Assembly: GCA_964613075.1 (NCBI GenBank) | Contig: CAZTFV010000066.1 | Span: 1 to 5,934, forward strand | Source of the DNA: CAYWEP01 sp964613075 | GTDB taxonomy: Bacteria; Patescibacteriota; Microgenomatia; Levybacterales; UBA12049 | Length of the DNA: 5,934 nt | Direction: 5' to 3' | Shown: positions 1-4,938 of the stretch, piece by piece | Position numbering within the stretch: position 1 is the first letter of the stretch | Layout of the letters: every line of letters starts with the position of its first letter | Translations under genes and position numbers: made by a program | Notes under the pieces: model-generated | Database searches by the model: none | What the model was told of the DNA's origin: nothing | The model's input: the letters and a program-made list of their open reading frames with translations, nothing else

Positions 1-716
1 ATAAATCGCTCCCTTATCGCCTGCGCTGTTAATACTCCGGCAACTGTTGAATCTACACCACCTGATATCGCACCTAGGACATATGCTTTCTCCCCTACCC
101 GATCGCGTATCCCCTGCTCTATTGCTTTTATGTCAATGTCCTTTTTCTCTGTTTTTACTTCACAAAGCTTTATAAAATTTTGTAAATACGTATCGCCGTT
201 CTCCGTATGCTCTACTTCGGGATGAAATAGCATGCCTATGATTTTCCTTTTTTGATCCTGCGCCAAAGCAAAAGGAACGTGCTCTGTCTTTCCGATAACA
301 ACAAATCCCTGTGGTACTGCCTCAATCACATCGCCATGACTCATCCACACCGTTGATGTCTCAGATAAACCTTCGACAATTTTGAATTTTGAATTTTGAA
401 TTTTGAATTTGGATGGGCCGTATTCCCTTTTTCCTCCAACGACTTTGCCGCCGAGTAAATATGCAGCTAGCTGAAAACCATAACAGATAGCAAGCATCGG
501 GATACCGAGTTCAAATATTTTAGAATCTATATGAGGTGAGCCTTTTTCGTATACCGAGGCCGGTCCGCCTGAGAGAATAATGCCTTTTGGCTTGTGCTCT
601 TCAATAGCGGCCATCGCTTCTTCCGGTTCTATAATTTCTATTTTTGCGCCGAGGTGTCGTATGCGCCGCGCGATGAGGTGGGCGGTCTGAGAACCAAAGT
701 CCACCAGGAGAATCAT
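1..716 (-). CDS. guaA: GMP synthase (glutamine-hydrolysing), N-terminal part, runs off left edge
   Basis: Converts XMP to GMP using ATP and ammonia released from glutamine; a cytosolic enzyme. 238 residues are visible. They begin MILLVDFGSQTAHLIARR, the usual class I glutamine amidotransferase opening. The SGGPASV segment (49-55), nucleophile Cys78 in AICYGFQ, the WMSHGD motif (124-129) and the His165/Glu167 pair in FHPEVEH complete the amidotransferase domain. The ATP-pyrophosphatase domain begins near residue 195, and its P-loop SGGVDS is at 218-223. The rest of that domain and the C-terminal dimerisation domain are outside the window. ATG at 716 is chosen because it matches the family N-terminus and lies 6 nt after a perfect -10 hexamer; there is no Shine-Dalgarno sequence. 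Residues 102-113 (SKFKIQNSKFKI) are encoded by a tandem heptamer, yet the length between REYG and WMSHGD is close to that of E. coli GuaA, so function is probably kept. The gene is divergent from purA. Confidence 0.96.
   Translation of the reverse strand, partial: MILLVDFGSQTAHLIARRIRHLGAKIEIIEPEEAMAAIEEHKPKGIILSGGPASVYEKGSPHIDSKIFELGIPMLAICYGFQLAAYLLGGKVVGGKREYGPSKFKIQNSKFKIVEGLSETSTVWMSHGDVIEAVPQGFVVIGKTEHVPFALAQDQKRKIIGMLFHPEVEHTENGDTYLQNFIKLCEVKTEKKDIDIKAIEQGIRDRVGEKAYVLGAISGGVDSTVAGVLTAQAIRERF
379..410. repeat. Tandem heptamer (ATTTTGA)n inside guaA, in frame
   Basis: Four exact copies of ATTTTGA run from 379 to 406, followed by a partial fifth copy to 410. Because 7 is not a multiple of 3, the encoded pattern repeats every 21 nt, giving the 7-residue period SKFKIQN-SKFKI in GuaA. 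Gain or loss of one unit would shift the frame. The tract resembles, in unit length and A/T-rich composition, the heptamer-periodic spacer upstream of guaA. Confidence 0.9.
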
Positions 717-722
717 GTGTAT

Positions 723-751
723 ATTATACCGTAAATCTATACATTATTCAT
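723..751 (-). promoter_or_regulatory. Predicted guaA promoter, start-codon-proximal -10
   Basis: On the minus strand a perfect TATAAT occupies 728-723. Six bases (ATACAC) separate it from the guaA ATG, so the expected transcription start falls on the A of the start codon at 716. A weak -35 candidate, ATGAAT, lies at 751-746 with 17-bp spacing and matches the consensus at only three positions. No Shine-Dalgarno sequence fits between promoter and start, so a leaderless mRNA is inferred. Confidence 0.65.
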
Positions 752-792
752 CCTTTTTCTTAATTTTTACTATGACTACTTAACCACCATAT

Positions 793-883
793 AATTTCTA
801 AACTCTAATTTCTAATTTCTAAATAAATTCAAATATTAAAATTCAAAAAAACTTAGGGTTTAGAGTTTGGGATTTAGGATTTA
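793..883. repeat. Heptamer-periodic A/T-rich tract in the guaA/purA spacer
   Basis: From 793 to 883 the sequence can be cut into 13 consecutive 7-mers in one register. The first four are AATTTCT-like (793-820), the middle ones TTCAAAA-like (821-855), and the last four GGATTTA-like (856-883: GGGTTTA, GAGTTTG, GGATTTA, GGATTTA). The unit changes along the tract while the period is kept. No coding potential is seen. Heptanucleotide tandem repeats (STRR) are known from cyanobacteria; a link to those is not implied. Confidence 0.7.
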
Positions 884-888
884 TCCTT

Positions 889-907
889 GTTGACGTGTTA
901 CGTCGAC
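889..907. promoter_or_regulatory. Dyad over the purA -35, candidate operator
   Basis: GTTGACGT and ACGTCGAC form 8-bp arms (7 of 8 paired, one G/T mismatch) around a 3-nt centre. The dyad covers the whole -35 hexamer and half of the promoter spacer, which is the placement expected for a repressor site. The regulator is unknown, and part of the symmetry may simply reflect the -35 sequence. Confidence 0.4.
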
Positions 908-918
908 TATCGTATACT
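890..918 (+). promoter_or_regulatory. Predicted sigma70-type promoter of purA
   Basis: TTGACG (890-895), a 17-bp spacer and TATACT (913-918) match the consensus at 5 of 6 positions each with ideal spacing. Transcription should start near 924-926. The GTG at 895 lies inside the -35 and therefore cannot be the start on this transcript. ATG at 922 would be the 5' end itself, and ATG at 931 would have a leader of only about 6 nt. Confidence 0.8.
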
Positions 919-930
919 CTCATGTGGTTT

Positions 931-2574
931 ATGGCGAAAACGCGCTCAAAATCGTCATCGCATCTACCAGAGCTGCAAGAAGAACGCTTCGCCAACCCGA
1001 AAGATCGCTTAGAAGCCTCTCTACAGAATATTTATAAGAAGGGCAATGTCGCACTCGGCTGGCCAGAAGGCCAAAAGAGAGTCTTTGAACACCTCGCCCG
1101 CCCAAATACGGTCGCGATCGTGGGTGCGGCTTTTGGCGATGAGGGAAAAGGAAGGTTTGTTGACAACTATATTGAAACACTTCTGAAAAAACCCAAAGTA
1201 AACCATGTCTATGTCATCCGTTTTCAAGGCGGCAATAATGCGGGTCACACTATAGAAAAAGGTGGGATAAAACTTGCGCTTCACGTTGTTCCCTCGTGCG
1301 TGCTCTATGAACAGACATTTGGCATCATGGATCGGGGCATGACCATCCATCCTGAGGATCTTAAAACAGAGGTTGGCTATGTTGAAGAAAAAGCAGCGAG
1401 TCTTAAGAATAGGCTCTTTTTGTCAAACGACGCGCTTCTTTGCACAGATATTGAGCGCGCTGAAGAATCCTTAAATCGCATAAAAGATGAAAAAGCCAAA
1501 GGTGGGACGGGTCGGGGTATCTCTGCGGTTTACGCTCACTATTATGAAAAAACCGGCCTCAAAATAGCCAACCTCTTTGCCGATGATTGGCAAGAACGAC
1601 TTGATCGCTACTATGACAGGAAGGCAAAGGAATTTGCAGCCTTTGACGTCTCGTTGGCTGATATGGAGGTACCTGATTTCGCTGCGACGGTCAAATCCGG
1701 CAAAACACAACTTCGGACAGTCGGCAAGAAAAAAGCATTCTTAGAGAGAATTGCCGCTGCACGAGACTGGCTCGCAAAAAGAAAGCTTGTAACCAATACC
1801 TACCAACTCCACCAAGATATTGCCAAAGATGCAAAAAATGCGTTTCTTTTTGAGGGAGCGCAAGGGGCAGGGCTTGATGCCTGGCTTGGCACGATTCCTG
1901 ATGTCACAGCATCCAATACGTCTGTCTATGCAGTTCGCGAAGGGACTGCATACTGGAAAGCTGAAATGATTACAAATCGCGTCGGTATATTTAAAGCCAC
2001 CTATACCTCAAGCGTCGGCGCGCGCCGCATGCCAACGCATATTGACCTGCCAAAGGATTATTCTTCGAGTGAGCGAAGCGAATCGAGAAGCAATAGTTCT
2101 CGACAAGCTCGAACAATATTAAACGAAGACCAACACTGGGCCGCCTACGTCCGTGAAACCGCCCACGAGTATGGCACAACAACTGGCAGGCCTCGGGATA
2201 TTCTTTTCCTTGACCTTCCCTCCCTCACCTACAACAGCCGCATGGCAGGAATCGAAGTCCTGGCCGCAACCCACCTTGATATTGCACTCAAAGATATGGG
2301 TATAAAAGTCTGTACGCATTACACGGACAATAAAGGCAATACTCTCCCCTATCAACCAGGCCTTCGCTATCTCAAAAACGCTGCGCCTCAATATGTTGAG
2401 CTGCCAAGCTGGGATGGAGCTGAATGCAATAAAGCAAAATCAGCGAACGAGCTCCCCGACCACGCGCAAAAATTCCTCGCTTTCCTCCAAGACCGCACAG
2501 GATACCCGATTGTTGCGGTCACCACAGGCGCCGACCGCCACAACCTACTGACATTTCCGGGTTACTCCATCTAA
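931..2574 (+). CDS. purA: Adenylosuccinate synthetase, long divergent form
   Basis: Joins IMP and aspartate with GTP hydrolysis to give adenylosuccinate, the first committed step to AMP. Positions below count from ATG 931. The P-loop-like GDEGKG is at 69-74, with the catalytic Asp at 70. FQGGNNAGHT (98-107) carries the catalytic His106. GGTGRGI (191-197) fits the IMP-binding region, FEGAQG (307-312) and SNTS follow, VGARRMPT precedes an insertion, GTTTGRPRD (415-423) is the aspartate loop, and TTGADRHN (531-538) replaces the usual STGPDR guanine-binding motif. At 547 residues it is well above the typical 430 or so. The excess is a 58-residue N-terminal extension before VAIVGAAFGDEGKG, a slightly longer middle region and a repeat-derived insertion (378-394 in this numbering). 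The reading frame is open from GTG 895, but promoter placement excludes that start. ATG 922 (three residues longer) is a credible leaderless alternative. All key motifs are present, so it is probably active. It is single-gene, divergent from guaA, and its stop is followed at once by a hairpin repeat. Confidence 0.92.
   Translation: MAKTRSKSSSHLPELQEERFANPKDRLEASLQNIYKKGNVALGWPEGQKRVFEHLARPNTVAIVGAAFGDEGKGRFVDNYIETLLKKPKVNHVYVIRFQGGNNAGHTIEKGGIKLALHVVPSCVLYEQTFGIMDRGMTIHPEDLKTEVGYVEEKAASLKNRLFLSNDALLCTDIERAEESLNRIKDEKAKGGTGRGISAVYAHYYEKTGLKIANLFADDWQERLDRYYDRKAKEFAAFDVSLADMEVPDFAATVKSGKTQLRTVGKKKAFLERIAAARDWLAKRKLVTNTYQLHQDIAKDAKNAFLFEGAQGAGLDAWLGTIPDVTASNTSVYAVREGTAYWKAEMITNRVGIFKATYTSSVGARRMPTHIDLPKDYSSSERSESRSNSSRQARTILNEDQHWAAYVRETAHEYGTTTGRPRDILFLDLPSLTYNSRMAGIEVLAATHLDIALKDMGIKVCTHYTDNKGNTLPYQPGLRYLKNAAPQYVELPSWDGAECNKAKSANELPDHAQKFLAFLQDRTGYPIVAVTTGADRHNLLTFPGYSI
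2064..2113. repeat. Palindromic element inserted in frame in purA
   Basis: Nested inverted repeats: outer arms TTCGAG (2064-2069) and CTCGAA (2108-2113), inner arms TCGAGAA (2083-2089) and TTCTCGA (2097-2103) around a 7-nt loop. It encodes the low-complexity stretch SSSERSESRSNSSRQAR, which has no counterpart in ordinary PurA between the VGA..PT segment and the GTTTGR loop. Its right end contains TCGACAAGCTCGA, with the same CAAG core as the hairpins downstream of purA. The layout resembles Rickettsia palindromic elements, which also insert in frame in genes; shared descent is not claimed. Confidence 0.75.
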
Positions 2575-2663
2575 ATGTCATCCTGAACTTGATTCAGGAT
2601 CTAAAAGATTCTGGACAAGCCAGAATGACGAAGAGAGATTCCGAAACAAGTTCGGAATGACAT
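2575..2663. repeat. Triple-hairpin palindromic repeat after purA (copy 1)
   Basis: The element starts one base after the purA stop and is bounded by ATGTCAT (2575-2581) and its complement ATGACAT (2657-2663). It folds into three hairpins: ATCCTGAA/TTCAGGAT (2580-2587/2593-2600), ATTCTGG/CCAGAAT (2608-2614/2620-2626) and ATTCCGAA/TTCGGAAT (2638-2645/2651-2658). Each loop is 5 nt and reads ACAAG, or TCAAG on the opposite strand for the first. A 27-bp core (2576-2602) is identical to 4933-4959. T-rich sequence follows only at 2668-2681, so it may end transcription weakly, but it is not a classical terminator. Confidence 0.88.
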
Positions 2664-2679
2664 GTGATTTTGCTATTTT

Positions 2680-2708
2680 TTGCATTATTAGGTAAGCTAT
2701 AGTATAAT
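2680..2708 (+). promoter_or_regulatory. Predicted promoter of the add-like gene, leaderless
   Basis: TTGCAT (2680-2685), a 17-bp spacer and a perfect TATAAT (2703-2708). Only 5 nt separate the -10 from the ATG at 2714, so the predicted first transcribed base is at or next to the start codon. No Shine-Dalgarno sequence is present. Confidence 0.8.
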
Positions 2709-2713
2709 TACGT

Positions 2714-3733
2714 ATGGTAGATCAGCACTTTCCATCGTACCCACTCGCCGAGCTCCATGCTCATTTGAGCACATCCATCAACCCGTCTGTTTATTGGCAA
2801 ATCGCGCATGACCAGGGCTTTAAGCTTCCCAAACGTAACTACCACGAATTCATTGACTATGTCAGCCTCTCTTTAGAGAAGAAAAAATCCCTCAACGAAT
2901 ACTTTGATGAAATCTATCACCCATTGCTTGATAAATTAAGCTCTGGTACGCATGCTGTGGAACGCGCGACATACGAGATCATGTCCGGCGCCTATAGAAA
3001 CGGCATCTCGCTTATTGAGCTTCGCAATAACCCAATGAAGCATAATAAAAATGCAGAATTGGATCTTGACCACATCATTATGGCGATGCTTCGCGGCATG
3101 GAACGAGCGCTTTTGGAATATCAAGACCTATCTGCCGGCATAATCTTTTGCCTCGCTCGGGAGTTTTCCTATGAGCAAAACGTTATTCTCGTTGAAAAAG
3201 CGATCAAATACCGAAGACGTGGCGTTGTCGGTATAGACTTTGCCGGCCCGTCCCACCCCAATTTCCATTTTCAGGACTATGAAGCCTTAGTTGAAAAGGC
3301 GAAAAAAGCAGGCTTGAGAGTAACAGCGCATGCGGGAGAAGTGGAAGAAGCTAACGACATGTGGGAAGCTTTAGAGTTTGTCGAGCCAAACCGTATAGGT
3401 CACGGCATCCGCGCAACCTATGACAAAAAACTTATGCAAGAACTCGTCAAGCGCGATATTGTCCTGGAAGTTTGCCCGATGAGCAACCTCGTGACAAAAG
3501 CTGTTGAGAATATGGAAGAAATGAAATCTATCTTGAGGACATTTGTCGAGAACAAAGTCAAATTCACCATCAACACCGACTGGCCAGAAGTTATCGAAAA
3601 TGCCCACCTTCACAGACAATTTCAGATGCTACTTAAAGAAAACATCCTGACCGAGGAAGAGCTTAAAAGATGTAATGAAACTGCGTTTATATCCAGTTTT
3701 ATTCCCAAAGGCGGGTTGAATGCTTATCTTTAG
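2714..3733 (+). CDS. add: Adenosine deaminase family protein
   Basis: A metal-dependent amidohydrolase of the adenosine/AMP deaminase family, expected to deaminate adenosine to inosine in the cytosol and feed the inosine/IMP pool. It has 339 residues, a normal length. Zinc ligands are seen as His15 and His17 (ELHAHLSTSI), His206 in TAHAGE (204-209, with general acid Glu209) and Asp289. His230 in RIGHGI and the EVCPMSN motif (252-258) are also present. Two differences from classical enzymes stand out: the HxHLDGS glycine motif is HAHLSTS, and the TDDP motif is TDWP, so the second Asp that contacts the purine base in classical adenosine deaminases is Trp290. Substrate preference is therefore uncertain; a modified nucleoside or nucleotide is possible. 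The start at ATG 2714 is supported by the promoter directly before it. The stop overlaps the convergent gene by 4 bp. Confidence 0.88.
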   Translation: MVDQHFPSYPLAELHAHLSTSINPSVYWQIAHDQGFKLPKRNYHEFIDYVSLSLEKKKSLNEYFDEIYHPLLDKLSSGTHAVERATYEIMSGAYRNGISLIELRNNPMKHNKNAELDLDHIIMAMLRGMERALLEYQDLSAGIIFCLAREFSYEQNVILVEKAIKYRRRGVVGIDFAGPSHPNFHFQDYEALVEKAKKAGLRVTAHAGEVEEANDMWEALEFVEPNRIGHGIRATYDKKLMQELVKRDIVLEVCPMSNLVTKAVENMEEMKSILRTFVENKVKFTINTDWPEVIENAHLHRQFQMLLKENILTEEELKRCNETAFISSFIPKGGLNAYL

Positions 3734-4335
3734 CTTTCTTGAGGCTGAGATGGATTATCTAAGGCCATTTTTCCTTGAATAAGCGAAAGGGCAACAATGT
3801 TTTTCGCAATGTTCACTATTGCCAGTTGCAAGCCATATGCTTCCCTAAGTTCTTCAAAACCAAGGACTGGTAAAGCGTTCGTGAATAAAGCATCATTATC
3901 TATTTCTGCTGTATGCGGAAGAACCCGCCCCACTGATCCCCGAACCCGAGAAACGAGAATGCTTAGCTCCGCCGTAGCTTCAGTAACTTGATCTACATCC
4001 TGGTCAATTCCGCCTACCGCTGCCGCAACTTCTCTCAATCTTGCTTGGCCTTCGTTTGGTTCTTCTGCTGTATACGCTTCTATCACTCGATCGACAATAG
4101 CCATCCTCACTCTTTGTGGCTCAGCTACTCTTGCCCGTATAGCTTCTAAGCGATTTACACCAGGATCTAGATATGCAGGATCAAAGGTTGCTGCTATAAA
4201 CTCCGTTTCGGTCCCACAGAGCTGGTCTAGTGCCGTATCAACTGCCTCTCGAGTAGTTAACGGCCCAATCGAATCAGGAGCTGGTAAAGAGACTGACTGT
4301 TCTCTAGGAGTCTTATCTTGTTTTAGTATTTCCAT
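3730..4335 (-). CDS. Unrecognised protein, 201 residues
   Basis: I do not recognise this protein. From ATG 4335 it has 201 residues, no signal peptide and no clear transmembrane segment. The N-terminus up to about residue 25 is polar and proline-containing, and the remainder looks mostly helical. A hydrophobic or amphipathic stretch near the C-terminus reads LQLAIVNIAKNIVALSLI. It has one Cys, no Trp, and only 4 Lys against 14 Arg, unlike its lysine-rich neighbours, which hints at a different origin or constraint. A GTG at 4353 extends the frame by 6 codons but lies at the promoter -10, so ATG 4335 is preferred. It is convergent with the add-like gene, sharing 4 bp (TTAG) at the stops. It has its own strong promoter, so it is probably expressed. 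Confidence 0.7.
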   Translation of the reverse strand: MEILKQDKTPREQSVSLPAPDSIGPLTTREAVDTALDQLCGTETEFIAATFDPAYLDPGVNRLEAIRARVAEPQRVRMAIVDRVIEAYTAEEPNEGQARLREVAAAVGGIDQDVDQVTEATAELSILVSRVRGSVGRVLPHTAEIDNDALFTNALPVLGFEELREAYGLQLAIVNIAKNIVALSLIQGKMALDNPSQPQES

Positions 4336-4343
4336 TTCGAAGG

Positions 4344-4372
4344 ATTGTAACACGACTATAAGTTTAAGTCAA
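4344..4372 (-). promoter_or_regulatory. Predicted promoter of the 201-residue gene
   Basis: Read on the minus strand: TTGACT (4372-4367), a 17-bp spacer and TACAAT (4349-4344). The expected start is near 4337, which leaves about 2 nt before ATG 4335. No Shine-Dalgarno sequence is present. The -35 lies 6 nt past the stop codon of the duplicated guaB tail. Confidence 0.78.
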
Positions 4373-4377
4373 GCAAT

Positions 4378-4410
4378 CTAATAATTCTCTCCCGGGTTTG
4401 CGATGAGGAT
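4378..4410 (-). pseudogene. Diverged duplicate of the guaB 3' end (orphan tail)
   Basis: Read on the minus strand this encodes ILIANPGENY and a stop, against ILITNPGENY and a stop at the end of guaB (5025-5057). 27 of 33 bases match. The six differences are TAA/TAG, GAA/GAG, GGT/GGA, CCT/CCG, AAT/AAC and ACA/GCA, so all but one are synonymous. Similarity ends at the stop codon on one side and just before ILI on the other. The fragment lies in frame behind the premature end of the AbiEii-like gene, separated from it by a TAG. Confidence 0.75.
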
Positions 4411-4416
4411 GCTACT

Positions 4417-4713
4417 CTACTGCTTTTCTGCTTTATTTTGAAACGTAAGATAAGAGACATATACTACCTCACGAAAGTCTGAGGTGAAAGTGAAATGGTG
4501 TTTATCAGCCCATCTCTGGAGGATATTATCAATTTCCTGGATACTGAATGGCTTTTCGCTAAAAAAGTCTAAATCTTCGGAGTATCGGTGTTGCAGATAA
4601 AAAGCACTCAGCGCAGTGCCACCGGTGAGATAAAAGTCGCGAAAAAACGAATCCTGTTTTACCTCGTCCAGTATGATTCTTTGTTCGTTGGTGAGGATTT
4701 GTACTTCCCCCAT
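4417..4713 (-). pseudogene. AbiEii/AbiGii-like nucleotidyltransferase, C-terminally truncated
   Basis: 98 residues with the signature of the AbiEii/AbiGii toxin-type nucleotidyltransferases: FYLTGGTALSAFYL (27-40) holds the GG-[ST] motif and RYSEDLDFF (43-51) the DxD metal site (Asp47, Asp49). Family members are usually about twice this length, with a further conserved core after the segment that here ends VVYVSYLTFQNKAEKQ. That core is absent, replaced by a stop and the orphan guaB tail. AbiEii is the toxin of the AbiE phage-exclusion system, but many stand-alone relatives have unknown roles, so defence is only a possibility. ATG 4713 is supported by GGAG 8 nt upstream. It overlaps the repaired upstream frame by 55 bp. 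It is most likely inactive. Confidence 0.75.
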
Positions 4714-4900
4714 ATCAATAGCTCCAAAAGCATCCTTCGGAGAGGGAAGAGTTCAAGTTCATCCCAATACTTTTTCACATCAGCAAGTTTGATTTTCTCG
4801 CCTTTGCCCGACCGTAATTGATCTTGCGCTCAAGAATGAAAATCCTCCCTTTCTCTGTCTTTTCTAACTCTTTCTCATCATAGTCCCACAAGTAATGCAT
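4659..4900 (-). pseudogene. Small partner gene of the AbiEii-like gene, frameshifted
   Basis: From ATG 4900 the frame gives MHYLWDYDEKELEKTEKGRI..ILERKINYG and then a spurious end with TGA at 4777-4775 (41 residues). The next frame continues the protein sensibly from about 4808: GKGEKIKLADVKKYW..LELFPLRRMLLELLIWGKYKS, ending at TAA 4661-4659. One extra C in GGTCGGGC (4813-4806) would restore INYGPGKGEK and a protein of about 80 residues. As far as I recall, small proteins with this INYG-GEK / KKYW / LLELLIWGK pattern occur directly upstream of AbiEii-like genes; I know no assigned function. This is a real 1-nt deletion or an assembly error. The -10 lies 6 nt before the ATG. Confidence 0.7.
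4722..4725 (-). promoter_or_regulatory. Shine-Dalgarno of the AbiEii-like gene
   Basis: GGAG on the minus strand, 8 nt before ATG 4713. It is the only convincing Shine-Dalgarno sequence before any start in the window and belongs to the only internal cistron. It supports this start inside the end of the upstream frame. Confidence 0.6.
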
Positions 4901-4938
4901 AAATGCATTATACACTTTTTTGATTGCTATTGTGTCAT
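4894..4938 (-). promoter_or_regulatory. Predicted promoter of the two-gene module with a perfect dyad over the start
   Basis: A perfect TATAAT (4912-4907) precedes ATG 4900 by 6 nt, predicting a leaderless mRNA. The -35 is unclear: ATGACA (4938-4933) fits, but with a long 20-bp spacer, and it is the tip of the adjacent palindromic repeat. A perfect dyad, AATGCAT-AA-ATGCATT (4894-4909), covers half of the -10, the transcription start and the start codon. AbiE operons are known to be autorepressed by the antitoxin binding inverted repeats in the promoter; a comparable role here is inferred only. Confidence 0.6.

Noticed and set aside
895..930. GTG 895 as the purA start
   Set aside because: It is part of the -35 hexamer of a near-perfect promoter whose transcript starts about 30 nt later; ATG 931 or 922 is consistent with that promoter.
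1021..2391. Several minus-strand open frames of 60-110 codons opposite purA
   Set aside because: purA is clearly coding on the other strand through this region; the frames overlap each other and show no family features.
2668..2681. Classical intrinsic terminator after purA
   Set aside because: The nearest stem (2638-2658) is A/T-rich and the T-rich stretch begins about 10 nt past its base, so termination is possible but not supported.
4336..4353. GTG 4353 as the start of the 201-residue gene
   Set aside because: It lies between the -35 and -10 hexamers of the gene's own promoter and so is not on the predicted mRNA.
4378..4410. Orphan guaB tail as the true C-terminus of the AbiEii-like gene by stop readthrough
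   Set aside because: It is in frame after a TAG, but its match is to the IMP dehydrogenase C-terminus and the missing transferase core would still be absent.
4417..4900. Functional AbiE abortive infection system
   Set aside because: No AbiEi-type antitoxin is seen, the partner gene is frameshifted and the transferase lacks its C-terminal half.
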